Origin: Flavobacterium cupreum
GTDB taxonomy: Bacteria > Bacteroidota > Bacteroidia > Flavobacteriales > Flavobacteriaceae
DNA length: 64,000 bases
Direction of reading: 5' to 3'
Assembly: GCF_003996965.1 (NCBI RefSeq)
Contig: NZ_QWDM01000015.1
Span: 1-64,000, forward strand
The first letter of the stretch is position 1. Each line of letters starts with the position of its first letter. Under the pieces are notes generated by a model. It worked only from the letters and a program-made list of their open reading frames with translations, was not told where the DNA came from and did not search any database. The position numbers and the translations under genes were made by a program. Positions 1 to 10,300 of the stretch are shown piece by piece.

Positions 1-83
1 CCTCTTCCCATCCCGAACAGAGTAGTTAAGCCCGCCTGCGCAGATGGTACTGCAGTTATGTGGGAGAGTATGTCGTCGCCTTT
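1..83 (+). rRNA. rrf: 5S ribosomal RNA, 3' part
   Basis: The first about 83 bases match the 3' two thirds of a bacterial 5S rRNA. They contain the conserved CCCATCCCGAACAG loop, the GTTAAGCCC segment, the GATGGTACTGC stem and the closing GGGAGAGTATG strand. The 5' third and the rest of the rRNA operon lie before the window. The exact 3' end is estimated from where the closing stem stops (about base 80-83). Confidence 0.93.
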
Positions 84-88
84 CTTTT

Positions 89-127
89 AAAAATCCTCAT
101 CATTTATTTGATGGGGATTTTTTGTTT
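89..127 (+). terminator. rRNA operon terminator
   Basis: A 12-bp stem (91-102 with 109-120, one G-U pair) closes a 6-base loop and is followed by a run of T. It begins only a few bases after the 5S rRNA, which is the usual place for the rho-independent terminator of an rRNA operon. Confidence 0.85.
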
Positions 128-414
128 TACCGCTGTTTTTAACCGCAAGGTACGCAAAAGAGTTCTTTGGAATACGGTTAGATCGCAAGGTACGCAAAGC
201 TGTTCGGGAAGTATTGGAATTTGGGGCTTGCCCCGATGGCTATTAGGATTGGAATTTTGTATTTATATTGATGCTTGGATTTAATCGCAAGGGCCGAAAA
301 GGTTTTTTGAAATACGGTTAGATTGCAAGGTACGCAAGGCTGTGCAGGGAGTATTGGAATTTGGATCTTTTTCCGATAGCTATCGGGATTGGAATTTTGT
401 ATTTATACCTCAGT

Positions 415-525
415 GCGTTAGGGATCGCAGCGGTATCCTTTTGCGGGAACCCCCAAAGTCCTGAAGTAACAACCAAACCACTCCCGCAAAAGATTTAGCG
501 AAGAGCCCGGCCCGAAGGGAAACGC
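415..525. repeat. Structured repeat element, copy A
   Basis: An 11-bp perfect inverted repeat, CTTTTGCGGGA (438-448) with TCCCGCAAAAG (482-492), encloses a 33-base variable loop. An outer stem GCGTT (415-419) can pair with AACGC (521-525), and a small CCC...GGG hairpin lies in the 3' arm. The second copy starts 296 bp downstream. Flanks and stems are nearly identical while the loop differs, as expected of a folded RNA or a REP-like mobile repeat. Confidence 0.65.
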
Positions 526-710
526 CCAGATGTAATAGCTGATAATGTATTAAGAAATTATTTTGTTGGATGAATTTAGCCGCAAGGGCCGCAAAGATTT
601 TTTGAAATATGGTTAGATTTCTAGGTGCGCAAAGGCTGTGCGGGAAGTTTTGGAATTTGGGGCTTGTCCCCATGGCGATCTTAATTGGGATTTTGTATCG
701 ATACCTCAGT

Positions 711-822
711 GCGTTAGGGGTCGCAGCGGTATCCTTTTGCGGGAATCCCAAACCTGTGGAGAAGCCGAACTAAAGCAATCCCGCAAAAGATTTAGCGAAG
801 AGCCCGGCCCAAAGGGAAACGC
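711..822. repeat. Structured repeat element, copy B
   Basis: This is the second copy of the folded element. CTTTTGCGGGA (734-744) pairs with TCCCGCAAAAG (779-789), and the outer GCGTT (711-715) pairs with AACGC (818-822). The arms match copy A almost base for base, but the loop sequence is different. Confidence 0.65.
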
Positions 823-967
823 CCAAATGAAATAGCTGATGCTGTACTAAGAATTGATTTTGCTAAATTAGAATTAGATTTTTTTAGCTATTCCGGGTGT
901 AGTAATTAACGATTTGCAAAGGGATAATAAAAATATTCTTAAAATATAAGTAACCGTAAGTATGTAA

Positions 968-1005
968 TAAAAAAAACAGCTACAAAAGTATTGTAACTGT
1001 CTCAT
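968..1005 (-). terminator. Terminator of the S33-type hydrolase gene
   Basis: A hairpin with arms at 976-985 and 991-1000 (ACAG.TACAA with TTGTA.CTGT, one mismatch) is followed on the minus strand by eight T. It lies just past the stop codon of the minus-strand gene at 1023. A T-run on the plus side (1007-1016) could let it work in both directions. Confidence 0.75.
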
Positions 1006-1022
1006 TATTTTTTTTTCAGATT

Positions 1023-2042
1023 TTACAACTTATTATCGTTGACATCATTGATAAACTGGATAACTCCGCTCATAAAAACTTTTTGATCGTCCCACATGGC
1101 CAAGTGACTTCCGTTTGGACAGTATAAATAACGTCCATTCTGAACTAGCTTACTTTGCTCTTCCATTGCTTTAGGATCCATCGTATCATATTTAGCGCCA
1201 ATCATGAGCGTGGGAATCGTAATTTCGTGCAGGCGATTCTCAATGTCCCATTTGGCTAATCGACCGCTTATGCCAAATTCGCTTGGCCCCTGCATCAATG
1301 TATAGATTTCACCATTAACGTGTTTACTGGCGCGGTTTAATCCGTCTGGCCATTCTTTTAATCTGCACAGGTGTTCTTTGTAGAAATTAGGAATTAAAAG
1401 TTCCATATAACGTGGATTGTTAAAGTCTTTTTTAGCTTCCAAAGCCCTGATTTCCGCTAATATCTCCGGTTTCATTTGTTTGGCTAATACTTCATCAGCA
1501 TATTTGCCATATTCCGGAGCACTGGCTACCATATTGGAAACTAATAGTCCTTTTAGATTTTTTTGGTATTTCAGGGCATACTCCATCGCCAGAATACCTC
1601 CCCACGAATTTCCCAATACATAAAAATTATTTTTATCTGCTCCAATAGCTTTTCGAACCTGCTCTACTTCTTCCACAAATCTTTCGGTGGTCCATAAGCT
1701 GCTGTCCTTTGGCTGATCACTGTAATAGGATCCCAATTGATCGTACTCGTAAAATTCGAAACCTTCACGCTGAAAAAATGTCTCAAAACATTCCATGTAT
1801 TCATGGGTCATTGCTGGTCCTCCGTGTAATAATAATACTTTTATTTTTGGATTACTACCGAAACGTTTTGTCCAGACTTTGAATTCTCCAACAGGTGTTT
1901 TAATTGGAATCATTTTTACACCGGCTGATTCTACAGCGCCCTCCTGCTTATAGGTGAAATAGTTGGAAAGGGTATCTGATTTGGGTTCGTTTTTGCAGGA
2001 ACTAAAAACTAAGAGTACTAATAAGAGGAGAGTGGAACGCAT
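1023..2042 (-). CDS. Alpha/beta hydrolase lipoprotein, proline iminopeptidase-like (S33)
   Basis: This 339-residue protein starts with a lipoprotein signal whose lipobox ends at Cys16 (LVFSSC), so it should be a membrane-anchored, periplasm-side enzyme. The alpha/beta hydrolase core is complete. The oxyanion segment LLLHGGPAM is followed by the nucleophile elbow GNSWGG (Ser146), Asp286 (AKYDTMD) and His313 (NGSHLAMW). The HGGP motif and the overall layout match proline iminopeptidase-like members of peptidase family S33; the real substrate may be a small peptide or another ester or amide. It is a single gene with its own terminator. ATG at 2042 is the natural start because the signal peptide begins there. 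The fold is certain, the substrate is not. Confidence 0.85.
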   Translation of the reverse strand: MRSTLLLLVLLVFSSCKNEPKSDTLSNYFTYKQEGAVESAGVKMIPIKTPVGEFKVWTKRFGSNPKIKVLLLHGGPAMTHEYMECFETFFQREGFEFYEYDQLGSYYSDQPKDSSLWTTERFVEEVEQVRKAIGADKNNFYVLGNSWGGILAMEYALKYQKNLKGLLVSNMVASAPEYGKYADEVLAKQMKPEILAEIRALEAKKDFNNPRYMELLIPNFYKEHLCRLKEWPDGLNRASKHVNGEIYTLMQGPSEFGISGRLAKWDIENRLHEITIPTLMIGAKYDTMDPKAMEEQSKLVQNGRYLYCPNGSHLAMWDDQKVFMSGVIQFINDVNDNKL

Positions 2043-2157
2043 ATTTTTTGAAATTAAAAGGATTGAGGATTGAATTTCTTTTAAACTAAATTACAAATTA
2101 AATTGATAAATAACTGTGCTATTAAGTAGCCATTCTTTTTGTTTGATATAATAAAAT

Positions 2158-3804
2158 CTATATGTTTTCTAAAAAAGTTACCAAGTTAATATCTTCATTT
2201 TGGATATTGAGTTTCTTTCTCAACCTTGCCCTTGCCACATTCAGACTGTTATAGGATTGACGTGTCAGTGCGCAGATTTCTTTTGTGGTCATGTTTAACC
2301 TTAAAAAAGCACAAATCCTTTTCTCATTGAGTGTCAAGTCCGGATATTTAGTGTTTAATCGTTCATAAAATTCGTTATAAACCTGACTAAATCGAACTTC
2401 AAATTCTTTCCAGATATCGTCATCCTGGGCGTTTTTAATGTCTATTATTATCTTTTGAATAACTTCCTGATCATTTTTCTTCATTTGCTTTTTCAACTCC
2501 ATTAAACGATTTGAAATTTCAGTATTGAACTCGTTCTTTTTTAGGAGGTACATGATGTTTGTTGTAAGCTCTTTATTCTTAAATTCTAATTCTCTTTTTA
2601 AAGTGCTTTCCCGTAATGAAAGTTCCTTGTTACTCAATTCTGCACTTTCTTTTGCCAACTGCTGAATTTTGGCTTTGGTTTCCTGAAGCCGATACATAAT
2701 GATAGCGATAATGATTCCCAGAATTAAAACAATAGCGATAATAGAATACACAAGTTCTTTTTGGCTTTGCGCTATTTTTGCAGTTTGGGTTTCTTTATCA
2801 AATTTATACTGCATTTCGGCGCGCGTAATTTTTTTTTGATTTTCTTTATTAAAGAGGCTGTCACTTAAGGACTTATAGGCTAGATGGTACTTGTAGGCAT
2901 TTTCGTAATCTCCTTTTCCGGCCATTACAAGACTGAGTTCATCTAACACAGATGCTCTTGAAGACGATGAATTCGCTTGTTTACATAGCGTAAGACTTTT
3001 AAGCAAATACTCTTGTGCTTTATCGAATTGTTTTTTTTCCTTATAAAGCCTTCCTAAATGGTAATTGGATTTACATAGCCCAAATATATCGGCCTCTTTT
3101 TTTCGGATATTAAGTGCTTCTATAAAAATGGCTTCAGCGAGGTCATAGCGTTTTCCTTTGAGATAAATTATTCCCATATTGGAATATAAAGAGGACAGAT
3201 TTTCATTATCCTTTGCCTTTTTGCTGTGCGTCGAGGCCTGCATAAAATATTCAAGGGCAATATCTGTCTGGTTTTTATTATCATAAATAATCCCAATATT
3301 ATTGAGTACTTTTCCTTTGATCTGGTGCTCTTTGACTGGATTCTTTATGATTTTTTTATCCAGTAAGTCTTCGACCTGCTTGAATTTTACAAGGGCTTTT
3401 TCAAAATCTGTCTGATAAAAATAGACTAAGGCAATGCTGTTATAGACTTTTAGGATGTCTTTTTGAGGAGGGTATTGTTCATAAATTTTCAGTGCTTTTA
3501 GCTGGTATTCGAGGCAAATATCAATGTTTCCTTTTAAAAGATTAGCATTTCCAATATTGGAATACACCCTCCCTAAAAGGGTGTCTGTAATTTTTTTTTC
3601 AAAGGGTAAAGCCTTTTTATAATAGAACAAGGCAGAATCCAGGTCTTTTTTTTCGACTATATGTCCCATTTGAAGCAGCAGATCCACCTTTTTATCGGGT
3701 TCGGTACTTTTCTGATATTGAAGTTTAAGACGATCAATATTTTGTGAAAACAGTACTTCACAACAAAACAGTAATATCCCTATATATATCTGTGAATACT
3801 TCAA
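2158..3804 (-). CDS. TPR-transmembrane-HTH (LuxR/GerE-like) regulator
   Basis: This 548-residue protein has a signal peptide ending near SQNID, then about 300 residues of TPR repeats (recurring A..YY.KAL and N.G..Y patterns). One membrane helix follows (about 353-373), then a coiled coil (about 375-430), and a C-terminal helix-turn-helix (about 485-548) with LNEKRICAFLRLNMTTKEI. That C-terminal motif is the GerE/LuxR type, where TTKEIA-like residues start the recognition region. Such sensors are common in Bacteroidota. The TPR part would sit in the periplasm and the DNA-binding part in the cytoplasm. No partner gene adjoins it; the hydrolase at 1023 is on the same strand about 115 bp further on. 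Its target genes are unknown. Confidence 0.8.
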   Translation of the reverse strand: MKYSQIYIGILLFCCEVLFSQNIDRLKLQYQKSTEPDKKVDLLLQMGHIVEKKDLDSALFYYKKALPFEKKITDTLLGRVYSNIGNANLLKGNIDICLEYQLKALKIYEQYPPQKDILKVYNSIALVYFYQTDFEKALVKFKQVEDLLDKKIIKNPVKEHQIKGKVLNNIGIIYDNKNQTDIALEYFMQASTHSKKAKDNENLSSLYSNMGIIYLKGKRYDLAEAIFIEALNIRKKEADIFGLCKSNYHLGRLYKEKKQFDKAQEYLLKSLTLCKQANSSSSRASVLDELSLVMAGKGDYENAYKYHLAYKSLSDSLFNKENQKKITRAEMQYKFDKETQTAKIAQSQKELVYSIIAIVLILGIIIAIIMYRLQETKAKIQQLAKESAELSNKELSLRESTLKRELEFKNKELTTNIMYLLKKNEFNTEISNRLMELKKQMKKNDQEVIQKIIIDIKNAQDDDIWKEFEVRFSQVYNEFYERLNTKYPDLTLNEKRICAFLRLNMTTKEICALTRQSYNSLNVARARLRKKLNIQNEDINLVTFLENI

Positions 3805-4383
3805 TTTAATTTAGTTTTATTGGCTAAACTATGAATTATTTTCGAGTTTTAGCATTATCATTTATGGGATTTGTAAAAACTTTTTTTTAAAATAACAACA
3901 TCATCACCTGTAAGGTTTTAAAATATACAGCAGATTATTTGTTCCTTATTATTTAACGGGAGAATACCCATTAAAAATAATAGGACCTTATAAAAATGAT
4001 GATTTTACTACTACTTCCAATTCTAAAATTTCTATTCCGCTATACCAATGCGTAAAAAAGCTTTGCGCAAATAAACTGATTTTAAATAGGCTGAAGTCCT
4101 GTTTTAATTCTATATAAGTGAAAGTTTTTAATCCTGTAAAGTTTTTGTTTACAGTCTCTTACGTTTTATTGTTACACAAATGTAATGGTGGTTTATTCTC
4201 TATATATAAGATGTAACTATTCTTTAAAGTCTAACTGTTTGATTTTTCCATATTCTTGTTGCGAAACATTTAATGTTTTGTTTAAATAGCTGACTATTTA
4301 TAAAAATTTAAGAGTAGTATTTGAATTTAAATAGGAGCTATTGCCAATACATTGAATTATTAACTAACCAAAAAACAACTTTA
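3805..4383. other. Intergenic region between divergent regulator and subtilase genes
   Basis: This is 579 AT-rich bases without a convincing gene. It should contain the promoters of the minus-strand regulator and the plus-strand subtilase. A strong inverted repeat sits at 3941-3987. I found no clear TTG-N17-20-TAnnTTTG promoter by eye. The open frame from TTG at 4321 runs into the subtilase, but the signal peptide places the real start at 4384. Confidence 0.6.
3941..3987. repeat. Long inverted repeat upstream of regulator gene
   Basis: The arms around TTATTATTTAACGGG and CCCATTAAAAATAATA pair over a 6-base AGAATA loop, with further GTTCC/GGAC pairing at the base. It has no T-run directly after it. 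It lies about 140 bp upstream of the minus-strand regulator and about 400 bp upstream of the subtilase. It may be a terminator relic, an operator or a 5' leader structure. Confidence 0.5.
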
Positions 4384-7300
4384 ATGACAAATTATTACAA
4401 AAAGGGAAATCGATTATTATGGTTTTTTATTTTTTCGCTTTGGTCTGTTTTTTCTTTTGGTCAGCAAGCGACCTTTAAAGAAGGTGTCAAACAAGGTTCT
4501 GTAAAGATTAAATTTTCAGGGCAATTGTCACAAACTTTAAAGAAGATGAATGTGACTACGGGGAAAAAACTGACAACAGGAATTCAGGCTTTTGACAAGG
4601 TCTCTGCTAAAGTTGGAGCCCGAAACATGCATAGGCTGTTTCCTGAAAATCCTAATCCGATATTAGAAGCAAAATTGCGAAAGCATAAACTTGATTTATG
4701 GTATGTTGTAGATATTGACGCGAACCAGAGCGTTAAAGAAGCAGTTCAGAAGTATAAAGGAATTGCTGAAATTGAGACTGCTGAAACAGAGAAGCAAAAA
4801 GTGCTTTCGGATTATAATTTTACACCAGTTAAAGGTATTCCTAAGAAAACTTCAGGAGCAGCTTCTTATTTTAATGATCCAAGTTTGCCGGATCAATGGC
4901 ATTATAATAATACAGGACAAACGGGATATCCGAATGGTTCTGACATTAATTTATTTAAAGCGTGGGATGTCGTAAAGGGTAATCCAAATATTATAGTTTC
5001 AATACACGATCAGGGAGTAGATATAGAGCACCCGGATTTAAAAGCTAATATCTGGACCAATTTAGCGGAGCTTAATGGGGTTTCCGGTGTTGATGATGAC
5101 GGAAATGGTTACACGGATGATATTCATGGATGGAATTTTGACAAAAATACCGGAGCTATTGAAGCGCAACCGCACGGAACTCACGTAGCGGGTACAATAT
5201 CAGCTGTAAACAATAATGGCATAGGTGTTTGTGGTGTTGCCGGAGGCAGTGGTAATAATGATGGTACTAAAATAATGTCAGTGCAGACATTAGCAGGCGG
5301 AAGCTTTGAGGAAAGTTATATTTATGCAGCAAATAATGGTTCTGTAATTTCTCAAAACAGTTGGGGATATACCAGTCCGGGAAATTTTGATGAATCAATC
5401 AAAGAGGCTATAGACTATTTTATCGCTGAGGCGGGAGATTTTCCAAACAGCCCAATGAAAGGCGGAATTGTAATATTTGCAGCCGGAAATAGTAACTCAG
5501 ATGCTGATTGGTATCCGGGACATTATGAAAATACTTTATGTGTAAGTTCTATCGGACCAAACTGGGAAAGAGCCAGTTATTCTAATTATGGTACCTGGGT
5601 TGATATTGCAGCACCGGGAGGGGAAACGGATTTGGGTTCAAAAAATGGCGTTTTAAGTACATTGCCTAAAAATCAGTACGGTTTTTATCAGGGAACGTCT
5701 ATGGCCTGCCCACACGTTTCGGGTATTGCAGCATTGGCTTTAGCCAATAGAAAAAGCCAATTAACGCCAGAAGTATTAAGAACCAAACTTGTCACAGGTG
5801 TTGTTGATATTGATTCGCACAATCCGGATTATGCCGGTAAATTAGGTTCCGGACATATAGATGCATTTTTGGCCATTCAAAACAATGCAGGTGTTGCTCC
5901 AAATGCTATTACTGATTTAGCTTTAAAAGGAATCGCACAGGAATTTGCTAATTTATCATGGACCGTTCCAACTGATACAGATGATACAAAACCTGTTGAT
6001 TTTCGTATTTACTACAGTACTTCGCCTATAACAAAGAACAATATTGCATCGGCACAATATGATATTATTAAAAATACAGCTTTGCCGGGGGAAATTATTA
6101 CTCATTCGGTTAACGGACTTTTGGGACTTACATCCTATTATTTTACCGTCATTTCGGGCGACAGATGGAATAATTTATCTGAATTATCAAATATTGCTCA
6201 GGGGACTACTAACGAAGGACCAAAAATTGCTGTAGATGATAATAGTAAAGACATTGTAATTAATGTGGATGCCAGCACATCCTTTAAGGGATCACATGAA
6301 ATGACTGTTTTAAACAACGGAGAAGGTGTTTTGAGATGGGAGTTTGCAGCTCGTCATAAAGATGCTTCTCTTTCCTTTTCTGCAAAAAACATACATTATC
6401 CTTCTGCAAAAACAACAAAAGTTGCGGCTGCAGGTAAGGTAGGCAGAAGAAAATCTCAGATTGCAGCAGCTTCTAAAACTGCAACTGCTAAAGCTTCTGA
6501 ATTTACTCCGCAAGAAAAAAGTTTTTGTGATTACCCTACAGATCTTATTGGAGATACCGATGTGAATATTCCAAATTCAGCTGCCACAAAATACGTGGTC
6601 AGCGAAACGGATGGTTTCAATCTGACACAAATCGTAAGTTACCTTCAGGTAGATCCTGCATTAGGTCCTGTAGTTTTTGAGGTTTATAAAGGAACTCAGC
6701 TTAAGAAAGAAAATCTGATTTATGCACAGGAATATATGCCTGGAAGTGCCGCTCAGGGTTATGCATATGTTACGTTAAAGGAACAATTGTATTTTCAGCA
6801 AGGAGATACTTTTTGGGTTGTGATGCATATTCCGGCAGGAAATCTTTACCCTTTAGCTATTGGTTACGAGAATGCACCGGAAGGATCAGATAATTGTTTT
6901 ATTTCTTTTGACTCAGGGCAAACCTGGGGACCATTAGGCGTTGCACTGGATACCAATGATTTTGCATGGTTCAGTATTGCAAGAAGCCAAAACAAATATT
7001 TAGGCGAATATCTGTCGTTGGATCCTGCTAACGGAGAATTAAACGGAAATACAACACAAAAAGCAACTCTTTCAGCTGATGCATCAAAACTGATTAACGG
7101 TACTTATCATGCCAATGCTATTTTAAAATCTAATGATGGAAAGAACAGAGCGCTGAAGCTTCCGGTTACTGTTAATGTAACAGGTCAGCAGGCGGTTCTT
7201 AAATCTGTTGAAAAACTGGACTTTTCCAGTGTTTTTAAAGGGACTTCCAAAGAAATGGAATTTGTAGTTAAAAATACAGGATTGGGTAATTTCAATGATA

Positions 7301-10300
7301 TTGCAGTAAATATTTCTAATCCAAATTTCCAGCTTACCAGTTCAGCTCCGAATCAGATTACTGCGGATAGTGAAGTGCTCCTGAAAGTTAAATATACACC
7401 AAATGCTACAGGAAACGATAATGATTTTGTAACGCTGACTTCTGCCAGCAGCCAGAAAACATTAAGAGTTATTTTATTCGGCGTAAGTGCTGAACCTGCC
7501 AAAATAGTGGTGGAGCCAATGACGCAATTGATTGATAATGTTGCATTGGGAAATCAGGTTACTGCTTCGGTTACCGTTAAAAACGAAGGCCAGGCGGCAT
7601 TGAAATATTTTATTCCAAAATATGACCAATCCGGAACAAGTGATACGTGGGAAGGCGGTTATCATAAATACGGATATAAATACCGTACAAATTACGCTTC
7701 TGAAAGTGCTCCATTAGCTTACGAATATCAGGACATTTCAGGTTCCGGAACAGATATCACCAATTATTTTAAAGCAGAGGCTGACAGGTATTTTCCTGTT
7801 GAAATGGGATTTGATTTTCCTTACTATGCTGAAAAAATGAAAAAACTGTATGTGAGTTACAGAGGTTTTACAACTTTTGATGATACCGTAAGGCCTATTA
7901 ATGCTCCGGATTTAGATGGCGCGCCCTATTCTCCAAAAGGATATATTTCCCCTCTAGGAACTTTTGTTGAATTGGCTGCCGGAGGTACTGTTTATTACAA
8001 AGTCGAACCGGATAAAGTGATCGTGCAATATACCAATCTTACCGATGGATCCTCCGGAACTTTAACGGCACAAATGGTATTATTTGCAGATGGTAACATT
8101 CGTTTCTATTATGACAATATTACTTTTTCCGACCAGGATTTGGCTTATCTGAACATTTTGATCGAAGATTATGCGCAGACAGATGGGATCTTGGTAAATA
8201 ATTATAATAAAACAACCAAAATTTACTCAGGACTGGCTTTAGGATTTGATTATCCGGGACCGGATATGATTGCTTCTGTCAGTAATGCCGGAGGTATTTT
8301 GTTACCGGGGGAATCTGCTAAGATGGATGTTGTTATGGAAACAGCTGCTTTGCATGAAGGGACCATCAACCGATATTTAAATGTTGTTTCTACAGATCCG
8401 TTAAATACTCAGGTTAATCCTTTGATTCAAATTAACATCACAAGCGGCGGTAAAGCCGAGCTTGCTGTCTCTCATACAGCGATTAATTTTGGAGATGTCT
8501 TTCAGGGAGCCGTTGCTGCACGAAAATTTGATATTAAAAATAACGGTACTGCACCAGTAACCTTAACAGGATTTGCTTTAGACAATGCTAAATTTCAGGT
8601 TACCGGCGAAACAACTGCAACTATCGCACCTGGATTTAGTAAAGTGTATGAGGTAATTATGCCGACAAATCTAGTGGCTGATTTAAGTGATGTATTGCGA
8701 ATTACAGATAATAAAGGGGGTAGTTATACGATCACACTTTCAGGAAAAGTATTAGATCCTCCTGGTATTACTGTTACAGATTTAGATCCGATCACGACGA
8801 CTTTACAATATGGACAAACGGCTAAGTTTCCATTAAAAATAGAGAATACAGGGATTGCCGATCTTGAAGTAGTGGCTACAGGAACGAGCTGGCTGACTGC
8901 CTCTGTGCCGATAAGTCCTGCAGAAGCTATTCCAAATTTTACCTATAGTTATGAAACTTTTAATGACGGAACAAATTATCACTGGATTGATATCCGTAAA
9001 ACAGGAACTCACCTGCCATTACCGGAAGATATTTTTGATGTCGATCAGTATTGGAATAAAATATCATTACCGTGGTCTTTTAATTTTTATGGTAAAGAGT
9101 ATACGGATATAAATGTTGGTACTACGGGATTATTGACTTTTGATACACCGGAAGACAGTGCCGCAATGAATGATATGATCCCAACGGATTTGTTTAAAAC
9201 CCTTATTGCTCCTTATTGGACATTTGGTGCCTTTGATACGACAACATATCCGGCAGATGAAGTAGGCGTTTTCTATTATAGTGATGCTGAAAAGATGATT
9301 ATCTCATGGGAATATTTTTCAAATTTCTTTGGAGGCTTGGGAGATCCGACTTCGGCAGAAGTTATCTTTTATAAAAACGGGACGATGAAGTTTCAATATA
9401 AAGTGAATGGAACTTCAGATCTGACCACTAATTTAACTGCAATCGGACTTCAGAATGGCGATCATTCCGATTTTGTTGTTATGTCTAATCGTGCAAATGT
9501 TAATCACGGAAAAGGATTGGCTTATGTCATTAATCCGGCGCAAAAACATGTTATCCCGGCAGGCACTACTTTAAATGCTCAGATTGATATTGATGCACGT
9601 AATATCTATGCCGGCGAATATTCATCTAACTTAAAATTGCGTACCAATGTTCCTGGTAAAGAATGGCTTGAAAAACCAATTAAATTAACGGTAACAGGGG
9701 CACCAGTTATTACTTCAAATCCTGAAGAAATAAATTACGGTGAAATAATGGTTAATCCTGCTGCGAGCTACGCGCGTGAGTTTTTAATTCAAAATTCAGG
9801 TGCTGAAAACCTTTCGATAACTGCTATCGCTATAGAAAGTGGTGCTGCGGAATATACCCTTGAGACCTATGCCTTTTTTGAAGACTGGTTTGGGGGAGGG
9901 TACTGGAGCTGGGCCAATATAAATGACCTTGCAGGCAATTACCCGGCAATACTGCCGGGAGAAAACTCTAAATTCAGAATTACATATGCCCCGACGGCAG
10001 CTGGTTCTGTAATTGATCATATTGTTATTGAAAGCAATGCAACAGTAGCAAAAATGAGGCTTCCAATAAAAGCGGAAGTGATCTTACCTCCGGCTTTAGC
10101 AGTACAAACGAATGAAGTTAATAGTGTTGTTAATTATTTAACGGACACCGATACACAATTTGCGACTTTTAGTAATAGCAATGGTGAAGGGACTTTAAAA
10201 TATGAATTGAGTATTGACTACTTAAGAAAAGCCGCAGCTGGTATCACTTCACGTCCTGAAACAATGGCAAAAAAGGCAAAAACCGCCAAAGTTTCTTCTA

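Larger units (their letters stand above)
141..835. repeat. Degenerate tandem repeats with short CGCAAGG motifs
   Basis: Three diverged units follow each other, starting near 141, 281 and 578. Each has a CGCAAGG(T/G)(A/C)CGCAAAG-like motif. The same order of motifs recurs: aatacGGTTAGAT, GCAAGGTACGCAAAG, gctgtGCGGGAAGT, TTGGAATTTGG, ATTGGAATTTTGTAT. Units two and three end in the structured element listed separately; unit one lacks it and looks truncated. No convincing protein is encoded, and the short open frames here look incidental. The function is unknown; it looks like an intergenic repeat family placed after an rRNA operon. Confidence 0.7.

Noticed and set aside
410..751. Open frames in the repeat region after 5S rRNA
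   Set aside because: They span the repeat copies, have no start context and show no family resemblance. The repeats explain the sequence.
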